Origin: Agrobacterium vitis
GTDB lineage: Bacteria; Pseudomonadota; Alphaproteobacteria; Rhizobiales; Rhizobiaceae
DNA length: 64,000 nt
Direction of reading: 5' to 3'
Assembly (NCBI RefSeq): GCF_037039395.1
Contig: NZ_CP146244.1
Location: 1,054,001-1,118,000 of the forward strand
Shown: in pieces, positions 24,966-34,187 of the stretch
How positions within the stretch are numbered: position 1 is the stretch's first letter
Layout of the letters: each line of letters begins with the position of its first letter
Notes under the pieces: generated by a model
Told to the model about the DNA's origin: nothing
Database searches by the model: none
The model's input: the letters and a program-made list of their open reading frames with translations, nothing else
Made by a program: the position numbers and the translations under genes

Positions 24966-26087
24966 ATGGATCAGACCATGCATCAGCCAGACACCGGCCA
25001 TCCGGCCCTCCAAAAGACAATCGACAAGGTGGCGGTGGCTTTCAGCCGCCTCAAGGGCATCAAGGAGGGCTTGAGCGGGGAAGGCAGCGCAAGCGGCATT
25101 CAGTTTGACGAATGGGATTGGGAAGTCGGCGTCGGTCTTTACGGCTTCCTGCGCCGCGCCATCGCCAGCGGGGACAGGAAGGCGATCAATGATCTCGTTG
25201 ATTGGTATGCCATGCAGATCGGTCGCGGCCTGCCGCCACGCCAGATCAACAGCACGGCACCTATGCTGCCGCTGGCCATCCTGATCGGTCATGTGGACCG
25301 GCCCGATTTCAATGCGCTGGTAGAGGATTGGGCGGAATGGCTGGTGAAAAGCCTGCCGAAAACCGAGGATGGCGGCTTTCAGCATGTGGTCAAGGAACGC
25401 CTGAACGAAGGCGAGCTTTGGGATGATACCCTGTTCATGGCTGGGTTGTTTCTGGCGCAGGCCGGTGTTCATTTTGGCCGCAAGGACTGGATCGATGAGG
25501 CCGTCTATCAGTTCATGATCCACGCCCGTTATCTCTCGGACCCAGTCTCCGGTCTCTGGTATCACGGCTGGACCTTTATCGGTCGTCATAACTTTGCCCG
25601 CGCCTTCTGGGCGCGTGGCAATGCCTGGATCACCGTAGCGATCCCGGAACTGTTCTTCCTGGTGCCGGATCTCGCGGAAAAGGACCGCCGCTTTCTGGCC
25701 AATGTGCTGAAAAGCCAGTTGCGTTCGCTGAAAGCCTTCCAGTGCGAGGACGGCATGTTCCACACGCTGCTGGATGATCCGACCTCGCCGCTGGAAACCT
25801 CGGCCACCGCTGGGATTGCCTATGGCATCCTGCGCGGTATCGAGGCGGGCATTCTACCGGTGGCGGATAAGCTCCATGCCGACAGGGCGCTGGATGCTGT
25901 GTTGCGTCATATCGATGACGAGGGTGTGGTGCTGGGTGTCTCGGATGGCACGCCGATGGGGCATGATCTGGATTTCTACCGCCGTATTCCCAACCTGCCG
26001 ACCCCTTACGGTCAGGCGCTGGCTCTGCTGCTGCTGACCGATGTCGCACTGGCCCAAACGGCTGCGACCCAGGAGAAAACCGTATGA
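24966..26087 (+). CDS. Unsaturated rhamnogalacturonyl/glucuronyl hydrolase, GH105/GH88 type
   Basis: 373-residue (alpha/alpha)6 barrel enzyme that removes unsaturated uronic acid from oligosaccharides released by pectin lyases. Family motifs are WDDTLFMAGLFLA (catalytic Asp at 153 or 154) and WARGNAW (about residues 217-223). It starts at the base after the preceding TAG and overlaps the GH28 start by 4 nt. No signal peptide is present, in keeping with the cytoplasmic role of YteR-like proteins. A second possible start lies at 24978. Confidence 0.88.
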   Translation: MDQTMHQPDTGHPALQKTIDKVAVAFSRLKGIKEGLSGEGSASGIQFDEWDWEVGVGLYGFLRRAIASGDRKAINDLVDWYAMQIGRGLPPRQINSTAPMLPLAILIGHVDRPDFNALVEDWAEWLVKSLPKTEDGGFQHVVKERLNEGELWDDTLFMAGLFLAQAGVHFGRKDWIDEAVYQFMIHARYLSDPVSGLWYHGWTFIGRHNFARAFWARGNAWITVAIPELFFLVPDLAEKDRRFLANVLKSQLRSLKAFQCEDGMFHTLLDDPTSPLETSATAGIAYGILRGIEAGILPVADKLHADRALDAVLRHIDDEGVVLGVSDGTPMGHDLDFYRRIPNLPTPYGQALALLLLTDVALAQTAATQEKTV

Positions 26088-27418
26088 CCCAGGTGCTGGA
26101 CATTGTCATCGATCATCAGCACGGCGACCGCACGCAAACCATTCAGGCGGCAATGGACCATGTGTCTGCCTCTGGCGGCGGCAGGGTTTCGCTTGCCGCC
26201 GGATCGCATCAGGTTGGCGGGCTGACGCTTCGCTCCGGTATCGAGTTGCATCTGGGGGAGGGAGCCGTATTGCGACCCGTGCCGGATTATCAGGCCTATG
26301 GCGACAATATCGTCTCTGTCATTGCCGAAAAATCCAATCGGGGCATGTTGGTGGCGCGCGGCGCGGACACCATCGCGCTGACCGGGCCGGGCTGCATTGA
26401 TGCTGGCGGAGACGCATTCATTGCCGGTGACGATGTCAGCGTCGGCGTATTCATTCCGGCGGAGTTTCGGCCACGTGTTCTGGTGCTGGAGGGGTGCCGG
26501 GGCGTGCGGCTCGACCATCTCCAAGTCGAAAACTCGCCGATGTGGACGCTGCATTTCGTCAATTGTGAGGATGTGAGCCTTGCCAATGTGGCGATCCGCA
26601 ACAATTGCCGCCTGCCCAATACCGATGGCATTGTGCTGGACGCCTGCCGCCGCGTGCTGATCGAGGATTGCACGATCGCCACCGCCGATGACGGTGTCTG
26701 CCTGAAAACCAGCGTTGGGCCGGATGGCAAGGCCATCGGCACCTGCGAGGATGTGCTGGTGCGCCGCTGCACCGTCTCCAGCCAGAGCTGCGCGCTGAAG
26801 CTGGGGACTGAAAGCTTCGGTGATTTCTCCCGCGTGGTGTTCGAGGATTGCCGGGTTGAGCAATCCAACCGGGGACTGGGGATTTTTTCCCGCGATGGCG
26901 GCAAGGTCTCCGATGTCAGGTTCTCGCGCATCACCCTGGATTGCCGGGAGACGCCGGACGGGTTCTGGGGCTCCGGCGAGGCACTGACGGTGACGGTGGT
27001 GGACCGGGTGCCGGAGCGCCCGGCGGGTGCGGTGCGGGGATTGGTTGTCGAGGATATTACCGGGCGGATGGAAGGGACGGTCAACCTCGTCTCCATGGCC
27101 GGTGCCGGTATTCACGATGTGGCCTTGCGGCGAGTGCATCTGGCCCAGCAACCCGGGGTGCTTGGCACCGCGTTGCGCTATGATATGCGCCCAACCAATG
27201 CCGATCTCGCACCTTCGCCGGAAGCTCATGGCCGGGCCAATGCCTGGACGCGCGGCGCGGACGGACGCATTGTCGGGCTGATCGACTATCCGGGCGGAAT
27301 GCCGGGCGTGTTTGCCAGCGGGGTGGAAGGGCTGACCGTAAACGATCTCGTTATCGACAGGCCGCAGCCTCTGCCGGATGGTTGGAACCGTCTGGATCTC
27401 GTTCAGCACCAAAATTAA
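26084..27418 (+). CDS. Glycoside hydrolase family 28 protein (polygalacturonase-like)
   Basis: 444-residue right-handed beta-helix protein without a signal peptide, so an intracellular exo-acting or rhamnogalacturonan-specific enzyme is more likely than a secreted pectinase. NTDG (Asp181) and ADDG (Asp202-Asp203) supply the three acidic residues of GH28. The usual GHG histidine and RIK motif are not visible. The aligned positions read SSQSCALKLGTES and NRGLGI, a variation seen in atypical GH28 proteins. It overlaps the GH105 stop by 4 nt. Confidence 0.87.
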   Translation: MTQVLDIVIDHQHGDRTQTIQAAMDHVSASGGGRVSLAAGSHQVGGLTLRSGIELHLGEGAVLRPVPDYQAYGDNIVSVIAEKSNRGMLVARGADTIALTGPGCIDAGGDAFIAGDDVSVGVFIPAEFRPRVLVLEGCRGVRLDHLQVENSPMWTLHFVNCEDVSLANVAIRNNCRLPNTDGIVLDACRRVLIEDCTIATADDGVCLKTSVGPDGKAIGTCEDVLVRRCTVSSQSCALKLGTESFGDFSRVVFEDCRVEQSNRGLGIFSRDGGKVSDVRFSRITLDCRETPDGFWGSGEALTVTVVDRVPERPAGAVRGLVVEDITGRMEGTVNLVSMAGAGIHDVALRRVHLAQQPGVLGTALRYDMRPTNADLAPSPEAHGRANAWTRGADGRIVGLIDYPGGMPGVFASGVEGLTVNDLVIDRPQPLPDGWNRLDLVQHQN

Positions 27419-27436
27419 TGCATCTGGGAGGATGAT

Positions 27437-28555
27437 ATGGGAGCGTTGACACTCAAGGATCTCAACAAGTCCTACGGCGCGGTGAAGGTGCTGCATGACA
27501 TAGACCTGACCATTGAGGACGGCGAATTCGTCGTCTTCGTCGGTCCGTCGGGCTGCGGAAAATCCACCCTGCTGCGGATCATCGCCGGATTGGAGGATGT
27601 GACGACAGGCGCCATCGCCATCGATGGTCGCGACGTTTCTCAGCTGTCGCCCGCCGAACGCAAGATCGCCATGGTGTTCCAGTCCTATGCGCTGTACCCG
27701 CATATGAGCGTGCGCAAGAATCTGGCCTTCGGGCTGGAAAACCTGAAATTCAAGCGGGCCGAAATCGAGGCGCGGATCGCCGAAGCCGCAAGGATGCTGG
27801 CTATCGAGCCCTATCTGGACCGCAAGCCGCGCCAGCTCTCGGGAGGTCAGCGCCAGCGTGTGGCGATTGGCCGGGCGATTGTACGCGAACCGGAAATCTT
27901 CCTGTTCGATGAGCCACTCTCCAATCTCGATGCGGCCCTGCGGGTCCAGACCCGCGCGGAAATTACCCGACTGCACCGCGACATCAAGACGACGATGATC
28001 TACGTGACCCACGACCAGGTAGAGGCCATGACCATGGCGGACAAGATCGTGGTGTTGAAAGGGGGCCGGGTCGAGCAGGTGGGAACGCCGCTCGATCTGT
28101 TTAACAATCCTTGCAACCTGTTCGTGGCGGGCTTCCTCGGTTCGCCCCGGATGAACATGCTGAAAGGCCGGATCGTCAGCTTTCAGAGTGGTGAGGCGCT
28201 GATTGATGTTGGCTATCCACAGCAACTCACCGCCTCTGTTGATGAGACGGCGGCAAAGCCGGGCCAGGAGGTCATGGTTGGCATACGCCCGGCGCATTTT
28301 CAGCGGGTCGAGACGGGTGGCCTGCCATTCATTGTCGGCTATTGCGAGAGCCTTGGTACTGAGACCTACCTCTATGGCCGGATGGAAGGGCAGGAAGAAC
28401 AGGTCATTTTGCATCAGCCCGGCCATTTCGTCGCCCCGGAAGCAAGCCGTTTGGCGGTCGCGCCCTTGGCTGGCACGGTGCATGTGTTCGATCCGGTTTC
28501 CGGCCTGACGCTGACCCGACGCCGCCACCAGGTCAGCGGAGGCCTTGCTGCATGA
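27437..28555 (+). CDS. Sugar ABC transporter ATP-binding protein (UgpC/MsmX type)
   Basis: 372 residues. Walker [10 protein letters not shown] at 36-44, LSGGQRQR at 134-141, Walker [14 protein letters not shown], then a TOBE regulatory domain from about 235. A GGGAGGATGAT site precedes the ATG. It has the same architecture as the ATPase at 3589-4686 and a similar sequence across the nucleotide-binding domain, so the two could partly replace one another. The stop overlaps the next permease start by 4 nt. Confidence 0.93.
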   Translation: MGALTLKDLNKSYGAVKVLHDIDLTIEDGEFVVFVGPSGCGKSTLLRIIAGLEDVTTGAIAIDGRDVSQLSPAERKIAMVFQSYALYPHMSVRKNLAFGLENLKFKRAEIEARIAEAARMLAIEPYLDRKPRQLSGGQRQRVAIGRAIVREPEIFLFDEPLSNLDAALRVQTRAEITRLHRDIKTTMIYVTHDQVEAMTMADKIVVLKGGRVEQVGTPLDLFNNPCNLFVAGFLGSPRMNMLKGRIVSFQSGEALIDVGYPQQLTASVDETAAKPGQEVMVGIRPAHFQRVETGGLPFIVGYCESLGTETYLYGRMEGQEEQVILHQPGHFVAPEASRLAVAPLAGTVHVFDPVSGLTLTRRRHQVSGGLAA

Positions 28556-29541
28556 GCCAGTTTGCCGATATCGCTGATCGCGCTCTGAACCGCGTCATGC
28601 TGGTGGTGGAAGCGCCGCTGAACGGGCTGGAGCGGCTGTTTGGCCGCAAGCGCATGCCGTATTTCTTCCTGGCGCCCAATCTGGTGCTGTTCGGCATTTT
28701 CACCTTTTTGCCGATTGCCATTTCCATCGGCTATGCCTTTACCGGTGGCACCAATCTGTTCGTTTCCGAGCGCCCCTATGTCGGGCTCGACAATTTTCGT
28801 CAATTGCTGACCTGCGGCGATTATATGCAGCCGGGAACCTGCACGGAATCGCTGTTCTGGACCGCGATCTGGAACACGCTGTGGTTTGTCGGCTTCAATG
28901 TCGTGGCGACCTTGCTGGTATCGCTGATCACGGCGCTTATCCTCAACCGCGCCATGGTGGCGCGTGGGTTTTTCCGGGCGATGTTCTTTTATCCTGTGCT
29001 GCTGTCACCTGTGGTGATCGGCTTGATCTGGAAATGGTTTCTGGACCGCAACGGCTTGCTCAACGCCTTCCTGCAAATGCTCGGCGTACCGCCAGAGATC
29101 TTCCTGCTGGAGGTTGGCTGGTCACGGTTTTTCGTCGTCGTGGTCTCCGTCTGGTTCCATATGGGCTTCTACACGCTGATCCTGCTGGCGGGCTTGCAGG
29201 CCATTCCCAAAGATCTCTATGAGGCGGCGGCTATCGATGCGGCAACCCCGCGCCGGGTGTTGTTTCGCATTACCCTGCCGCTCTTGGCGCCCAACCTGCT
29301 GGTGGTGCTGATCCTACTGATGATCCGGTCCGTACAGATTTTCGACGAGGCCTGGGTGCTGACCAATGGCGGCGGGCCGGGCACGGCCAACAGCTTTATC
29401 GTGCAATATATCTATCAGATGGCGTTCGGCAGCGATCTTCGGCTGTTTGGTCTCGCCTCGGCGGCGGCAACCCTGATGGGCTGCGTGCTTTTGGTGCTGA
29501 CCCTGCTGCAACTTGGCCTCTCCAAGAAAATGGAGCAGTGA
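28552..29541 (+). CDS. Sugar ABC transporter permease (MalF type)
   Basis: 329 residues, inner membrane. A 35-residue hydrophilic N-terminal tail precedes six hydrophobic segments, and the EAA loop reads [20 protein letters not shown] (about residues 223-242). A periplasmic loop near residues 75-95 carries two cysteines ([16 protein letters not shown]), which could form a disulfide. It pairs with the following permease and the divergent binding protein. Confidence 0.92.
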   Translation: MSQFADIADRALNRVMLVVEAPLNGLERLFGRKRMPYFFLAPNLVLFGIFTFLPIAISIGYAFTGGTNLFVSERPYVGLDNFRQLLTCGDYMQPGTCTESLFWTAIWNTLWFVGFNVVATLLVSLITALILNRAMVARGFFRAMFFYPVLLSPVVIGLIWKWFLDRNGLLNAFLQMLGVPPEIFLLEVGWSRFFVVVVSVWFHMGFYTLILLAGLQAIPKDLYEAAAIDAATPRRVLFRITLPLLAPNLLVVLILLMIRSVQIFDEAWVLTNGGGPGTANSFIVQYIYQMAFGSDLRLFGLASAAATLMGCVLLVLTLLQLGLSKKMEQ

Positions 29542-29542
29542 T

Positions 29543-30595
29543 ATGAGCCTCAATCCCGTAACCTTCCTGACCCGCACCCGCCGCCAAGGTCGCATTGGCG
29601 TGACCGATGTGCTGGCATGGCTCTGGCTGATCCTCGGCACGTTGGCGGTGCTGGTGCCGGTGGTCTGGGCGGGTCTGTCCTCGATGAAACCAGCTGCCGA
29701 AATCACCCGTTTTCCACCGACGCTTCTGCCGCGAGACGCGGTGGAAGTGACGGTCAAGGGCTATGACAAGCCGCTTAGCCTCTGGCAGGTCAGCAGTGAT
29801 GGCACGACCCGGCAGATGGCCATGGTGCGGCGCATCGGCCTGAAGGCGCAGATGGTCGATCCCGAAAACCCGCAGGCGCCAGTCAGCGTCGATACCCGCA
29901 CGATCACGCCGGTCCAGAGCCTGACGATTGCCACGGAAAACTACACGGACCCTTTGACCCGGTTTGCCTTCCTGACATTCCTCAAAAACTCGGTCTTCGT
30001 CACCGTGGTGGCGACGGCTCTCACCTTGATCGTCAATGCCTTGGCGGCCTTTGCCCTGTCGAAATATCGGTTCCGGGGCGACAAGGCAGTGTTCGTGCTG
30101 ATTATCTCAACCTTGATGATCCCGCTGACCGTTGTGATGGTGCCCGCCTATCTGGTCATTGTCGGGGTCGGGCTGGTGGATAATCTCTGGGGCGTCATCA
30201 TCCCGACCATTGCTTCGCCGACCGGGGTGTTCCTGCTCAGGCAATATATGCTGACCATTCCCGACGAGTTGATCGAAGCGGCGCGGGTGGATGCGGCCAG
30301 CGAATTCAGGATCTTCTGGCGGATTGTCCTGCCGTTGACGGCGCCCGCCTTGGCGGTCCTGGCGATTTTCTCGGTTCTATGGCGCTGGAACGACTTTCTC
30401 TGGCCGCTAATCGTGCTCAGCAGCCGTGAGAATTTCACCCTTCAAGTCGGACTCAATGCCTTTCAGGGCGAGTTTTCGGTGCAGTGGAATTACATCCTCG
30501 CCATGACCTTCCTCAGCCTGATGCCGGTGACGCTGGTCTTTCTGTTCCTGCAAAAATACATCACCACAGGCATTGCCGGGACGGGCATGAAATAA
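29543..30595 (+). CDS. Sugar ABC transporter permease (MalG type) with enlarged periplasmic loop
   Basis: 350 residues. The ATG at 29543 lies one base after the preceding stop; the frame from 29513 overlaps that gene and was trimmed. After the first membrane segment (about 27-50) there is a hydrophilic region of roughly 85 residues before helix 2 at about 150, as in MalG-like proteins with a P2 loop. EAA motif EAARVDAASEFRIFWRIVLP. Last structural gene of the operon; the LacI regulator converges on it. Confidence 0.92.
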   Translation: MSLNPVTFLTRTRRQGRIGVTDVLAWLWLILGTLAVLVPVVWAGLSSMKPAAEITRFPPTLLPRDAVEVTVKGYDKPLSLWQVSSDGTTRQMAMVRRIGLKAQMVDPENPQAPVSVDTRTITPVQSLTIATENYTDPLTRFAFLTFLKNSVFVTVVATALTLIVNALAAFALSKYRFRGDKAVFVLIISTLMIPLTVVMVPAYLVIVGVGLVDNLWGVIIPTIASPTGVFLLRQYMLTIPDELIEAARVDAASEFRIFWRIVLPLTAPALAVLAIFSVLWRWNDFLWPLIVLSSRENFTLQVGLNAFQGEFSVQWNYILAMTFLSLMPVTLVFLFLQKYITTGIAGTGMK

Positions 30596-30609
30596 GCGCC
30601 TGAACGTTA

Positions 30610-31650
30610 TTAACAGCGTGGCGGTGCGATGCTGCCGCGCAGGATAAGGCGACATCCCAGTTCCAGCCGATGGGCGGGGCGCAGCGGATCGATGGAAACC
30701 AGCCGCTGCTCGATCAGGCTGAGGGCCGCAGCGCCAAGCCTTGCACTGGGCAGTTGAATGGTCGAGAGCGGTGGATTGCTGAACTCGCCTGGCAGGATAT
30801 CGTCGCAGCCCAGCACGGATATGTCTTCGGGAACCTTGATGCCCGCCTTGGCGAGAGTTTTGAGACAGCCGAGCGCCAGATTATCGGCGGCACAAAAAAT
30901 CGCGGTGGCCTGTTTCAGCGATGGGTCATGGGTCAACAATTCGCGCAAAACCTTTTCACCCTCGGCTGGCTCGTAGCTTTCGGCCTCGACCACCATGTCG
31001 ACGGGGGCTTGCAGCCCGGCGGAGAGAAAGGCGTCGAGATACCCGTCGTAACGGCGGCGGATGGTGGTGCGGCCCGGCCATGTCACATGCAGAATGCGAC
31101 GGTGGCCCAGCGCCAGCAGATGCTCGATGGCCTGGCGCGCGCCGAACCGGTTTCCGGCGGTGACCGTATCGATGCGCATCGACGGATCTTCGCCATTGAT
31201 GATGACAGATGGTATCGCCAATTGCGCCAGGGCGCGGATAAATTCCGGCCTGTCGTCATTGATGATGACGATGCCATCGACTTTTTCGGCAGTGGCAATC
31301 CGCTTCACCTCAGCGGCGTCGATACGATTGCCCGGGGTGACGCAAGGGACGATGCGGATCGCCCGACGCTCGCATTCCTCGCGCAGCCCGTTCATGACGG
31401 TCCAACTGACCAGATTGAGATCGCTTTGCGGGGCAGCGTCGCCGGCAACCGCCAGAACAATGCAGCGCAGCGTGGCAATGGTCGCCTTGTTGCGCCGTTT
31501 TTCCAGATAGCCCAGTCGTTGGGCAGACGCGATCACCCGCTCGCGCACCTCCGCCGTCAGCGGAGCGGTGCCGTTCAATGCATGCGACGCGGTGCTGATC
31601 GAGACGCCGGCGTCCAGCGCCACGTTTTTCAGGCTGATCTTCGCTGTCAC
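30610..31650 (-). CDS. LacI-family transcriptional regulator
   Basis: 346 residues with the N-terminal LacI helix-turn-helix and hinge (ISLKNVALDAGVSISTASHA, hinge helix near 50-60) and a periplasmic-binding-like effector domain. It is convergent with the pectin transporter operon, 14 bp from its last stop, and is the only regulator close to it. It probably represses the operon and the divergent binding-protein gene until a galacturonide-type ligand is present. This link is positional inference. Confidence 0.9.
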   Translation of the reverse strand: MTAKISLKNVALDAGVSISTASHALNGTAPLTAEVRERVIASAQRLGYLEKRRNKATIATLRCIVLAVAGDAAPQSDLNLVSWTVMNGLREECERRAIRIVPCVTPGNRIDAAEVKRIATAEKVDGIVIINDDRPEFIRALAQLAIPSVIINGEDPSMRIDTVTAGNRFGARQAIEHLLALGHRRILHVTWPGRTTIRRRYDGYLDAFLSAGLQAPVDMVVEAESYEPAEGEKVLRELLTHDPSLKQATAIFCAADNLALGCLKTLAKAGIKVPEDISVLGCDDILPGEFSNPPLSTIQLPSARLGAAALSLIEQRLVSIDPLRPAHRLELGCRLILRGSIAPPRC

Positions 31651-31708
31651 GCTTTATCCTCAAAGACGCGTGGATATGAACGCAGCATAATCCAGCAGAG
31701 CCGATAGG

Positions 31709-32851
31709 TCACGAGCCGATACGACGCCGTTCGCGGCTCAAATCGAAGATCTGGATGCCATCCCTTGGGCGGCCGCGGTTGCGCCATTTCGGATGTTTCA
31801 GCGTGTAGGTGGCGTCGTCGTAACCAGCCTGCCAATGTTCGTTGATGGAGGCGCGCGAAAATTCATAGTCCATCGAGTGGGTGGCGTGGGCGGCGCGCCG
31901 GTGAATGAGGTGGACGATGGTAACGTCATATTCCTGGCCGACGGAGCGCAGCAGCTTGGCATCCTCGTCATCGTGAAATTCCGGCGGCAGCTTGTCCAGC
32001 AGGCGTTTTGCGGCCCGGCGGATCACCTGCTTGCGGGCGAATTCGTCGGTATTCATCCGGGTTCGGCTGGAAAAACGGATCTCCTTGGTGCGGCTTTCCA
32101 CCTCGAACTGGTCCTTCGGCATGTCGCCGCGGGCGCTGAACAGATCGACCTGGAAAATGTCGAGGTCCCGCTGGCTTTCATTGGTTTCCAGCACATGCTG
32201 CAAAGGCGTGTTGGACACCAGACCGCCATCCCAATAAAACCGGCCATCGATTTCAACCGGTGGAAAACCGGGCGGCAGCGCGCCGGAAGCAGCGATATGG
32301 CGGGCATCGAGCCTGGTGTGACGATTGTCGAAATAGGCGAAATTGCCCGAGAGTACATCCACGGCACCCAGGCTGAGACGTGTGGTGCCATCATTCAGCA
32401 ATTTGAAATCGATCAGATTGTTTAGCGTCTTTATCAGCGGTTCGGTGTCATAAACGCTGACGCGGTAATCGGGATTGAGCAACACTTGCTGCGGCGTGGG
32501 CAGGCGCGGTGAAAAGAAACCGGGAATGCCAAACATCATGCCGGTCAGCGCGGAGAGATCGTTGGTCGTGCGTCGCGCAGCGGTGTCTTGATCGCCGAGG
32601 TAGAAATTCAGCTGCGAAGACACCATGTCCCAGAAGGCGCGCAAGTTCTCCACCCGCTTTTCCCTGGGACTGCCTGCAATCAGCGCCGAATTGATCGATC
32701 CAATGGAAATGCCGGCCAGCCAATCCGGATCGACATCATGGGCGTGAAGCGCCTCATAAGCGCCAGCCTGGTAAGCACCCAACGCCCCCCCACCCTGAAA
32801 GACAAAAATACGATCGGTGGCGGCATTGGTCTCGGACGACAGCATCGGCAT
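31709..32851 (-). CDS. Patatin-like phospholipase (DUF3734 C-terminus)
   Basis: 380 residues. The oxyanion loop GGGALGAYQAG (about 20-30), the nucleophile elbow GISIGS (Ser near 51) and the dyad Asp in DGGLVSNTP (near 208) are all present, so the hydrolase should be active. The C-terminal 130 residues match the extension seen in many alphaproteobacterial patatins. No signal peptide. A second Met at position 3 is an alternative start. A nearly perfect tandem duplication of a 13-mer lies just upstream of the start. Confidence 0.88.
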   Translation of the reverse strand: MPMLSSETNAATDRIFVFQGGGALGAYQAGAYEALHAHDVDPDWLAGISIGSINSALIAGSPREKRVENLRAFWDMVSSQLNFYLGDQDTAARRTTNDLSALTGMMFGIPGFFSPRLPTPQQVLLNPDYRVSVYDTEPLIKTLNNLIDFKLLNDGTTRLSLGAVDVLSGNFAYFDNRHTRLDARHIAASGALPPGFPPVEIDGRFYWDGGLVSNTPLQHVLETNESQRDLDIFQVDLFSARGDMPKDQFEVESRTKEIRFSSRTRMNTDEFARKQVIRRAAKRLLDKLPPEFHDDEDAKLLRSVGQEYDVTIVHLIHRRAAHATHSMDYEFSRASINEHWQAGYDDATYTLKHPKWRNRGRPRDGIQIFDLSRERRRIGS

Positions 32852-32858
32852 TCACCAT

Positions 32859-32884
32859 GGATTATTGCATCGGATTATTGCATC
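32859..32884. repeat. Tandem duplication of a 13-mer in the patatin leader
   Basis: GGATTATTGCATC occurs twice head to tail (32859-32871 and 32872-32884), 8 bp upstream of the patatin start. Probably a slippage or replication duplication; it may affect the 5' leader. Confidence 0.7.
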
Positions 32885-32976
32885 GCGGTGAAGATAGCCG
32901 CTTTTCCGCGCTATTCCAGTATCTTGCTGCCTCACTTATCGTTTATGGCAAAATAATTTGCTCTGAATCATCTATG

Positions 32977-33007
32977 AGATCCGTGCGCCGGTAAGGCGCA
33001 CGGATCT
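32977..33007. terminator. Perfect 13-bp stem-loop after the alcohol dehydrogenase gene
   Basis: AGATCCGTGCGCC / GGCGCACGGATCT with a 5-nt loop lies 9 bp beyond the alcohol dehydrogenase stop on the minus strand. In that direction no T-tract follows. On the plus strand the stem is followed by GGTTATTTTT. The likely role is a transcript end or 3' stabiliser for the minus-strand gene. Confidence 0.6.
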
Positions 33008-33016
33008 GGTTATTTT

Positions 33017-34045
33017 TCAGGCGGCCAGATCGAGCACGATCCGTCCGTCGATCTTACCCTCCCGCATGCGGTCGAAAATCGCATTGATATTTTCCAGCTT
33101 GTCCCAGGAGAAATGGGCAGCGACCTTGCCTTCACCGGCAAATTGCAGCGATTCCTCAAGATCCTGACGGGTGCCGACAATCGAGCCGCGCACCGTAATG
33201 CGCTTCAGCACGGTTTCAAACACCGGCAGCGAAATGAAGCCGGGCGGCAGGCCGACCAGCGCCATCGTGCCCTTGGAGCGCAGGAAGCCATAGGCCTGTT
33301 CCATCGCTTTGGGGGAAACGGCTGTCACCAGCGCGCCGTGAACGCCACCGGTGGCTTTCTGTACCTGCTCGATAGCGTCGGCTGCCCGGCCATTGACGAC
33401 CACATCGGCGCCCAGCTTCTTGGCCAGTTCCAGCTTGTCGTCGAAAATATCGGCGGCCACTACATGCATGCCCATGGCCTTGGCATATTGCACAGCCATG
33501 TGGCCAAGCCCGCCAATGCCTGAAATCACCACCCATTCGCCGGGTCGCACTTCGGTTTCCTTCAGGCCCTTATAGACGGTGACACCTGCGCAGAGAATGG
33601 GAGCGGCGGTGCCGAATTCCAGGTTGTCAGGCAGGCGGCCAACATAATCGGGATCGGCAAGGCCGTATTGGGCAAAGGTGCCGTTGACCGAATAGCCGGT
33701 ATTCTGCTGGCTGCCGCAGAGCGTTTCCCAGCCGGTGCGGCAGGGATTGCAGCAGCCGCAGGCGGTATGCAGCCAGGGAACGCCGATCCGGTCGCCTTCC
33801 TTGATCCGGGTGACACCGGCGCCAAGCTTGGCGACAAAGCCGACGCCTTCGTGGCCGGGAATGAAAGGCGGGTTGGGCTTGACCGGCCAATCGCCGCTAA
33901 TGGCATGCAGGTCGGTATGGCAAACGCCGGTCGCCGCGTATTTGACCAAAATCTGGCCAGGACCGGGTTCGGGGATCGGCATTTCCTCAATGGTCAGCGG
34001 CTTGCCGAATTCGCGCGCAACAGCGGCTTTCATCATCGATGCCAT
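33017..34045 (-). CDS. adhP: Zinc-dependent alcohol dehydrogenase (AdhP/AdhA type)
   Basis: 342 residues, medium-chain dehydrogenase family. Catalytic zinc ligands are in GVCHTDLHA and GHEGVG. The structural zinc site CGCCNPCRTGWETLC has all four cysteines, and GIGGLGHMAVQYAKAMG is the NAD site. The ATG at 34045 has a strong GGAGGAAATC site; a further in-frame ATG at 34057 lies before it. It would interconvert ethanol and acetaldehyde or similar short-chain alcohols. A perfect FNR/FixK-type box lies about 100 bp upstream, suggesting induction under low oxygen. Confidence 0.92.
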   Translation of the reverse strand: MASMMKAAVAREFGKPLTIEEMPIPEPGPGQILVKYAATGVCHTDLHAISGDWPVKPNPPFIPGHEGVGFVAKLGAGVTRIKEGDRIGVPWLHTACGCCNPCRTGWETLCGSQQNTGYSVNGTFAQYGLADPDYVGRLPDNLEFGTAAPILCAGVTVYKGLKETEVRPGEWVVISGIGGLGHMAVQYAKAMGMHVVAADIFDDKLELAKKLGADVVVNGRAADAIEQVQKATGGVHGALVTAVSPKAMEQAYGFLRSKGTMALVGLPPGFISLPVFETVLKRITVRGSIVGTRQDLEESLQFAGEGKVAAHFSWDKLENINAIFDRMREGKIDGRIVLDLAA

Positions 34046-34144
34046 GATTTCCTCCATAGAAATTGATGTTTTAAAAACTCAACATCGTGTCCCGGCTCAT
34101 GCTGAGACTATGGAGGACCCTAGTGCAGGGCGGGGCGATTGCTT

Positions 34145-34158
34145 TTGATTGATATCAA
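34145..34158. promoter_or_regulatory. FNR/FixK-type box upstream of the alcohol dehydrogenase gene
   Basis: TTGATTGATATCAA fits the TTGAT-N4-ATCAA consensus exactly. Its centre is about 106 bp upstream of the chosen start codon, which leaves room for a class II position near -41.5 with a leader of roughly 65 nt. The neighbouring dienelactone hydrolase gene ends here and reads the same way, so the box can only serve the alcohol dehydrogenase. Confidence 0.65.
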
Positions 34159-34187
34159 TCCGCCCCGCTTTGTTGTGGCAGGCGTTC

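Noticed and set aside
26012..28528. 838-codon open frame on the minus strand opposite GH28 and the ATPase
   Set aside because: It is antisense to two clear enzyme genes, is rich in His, Arg and Gln as expected of shadow frames in high-GC DNA, and has no family motif.
32859..32884. Possible short CRISPR-like repeat
   Set aside because: Only two directly adjoining copies of 13 bp without spacers; a simple tandem duplication.
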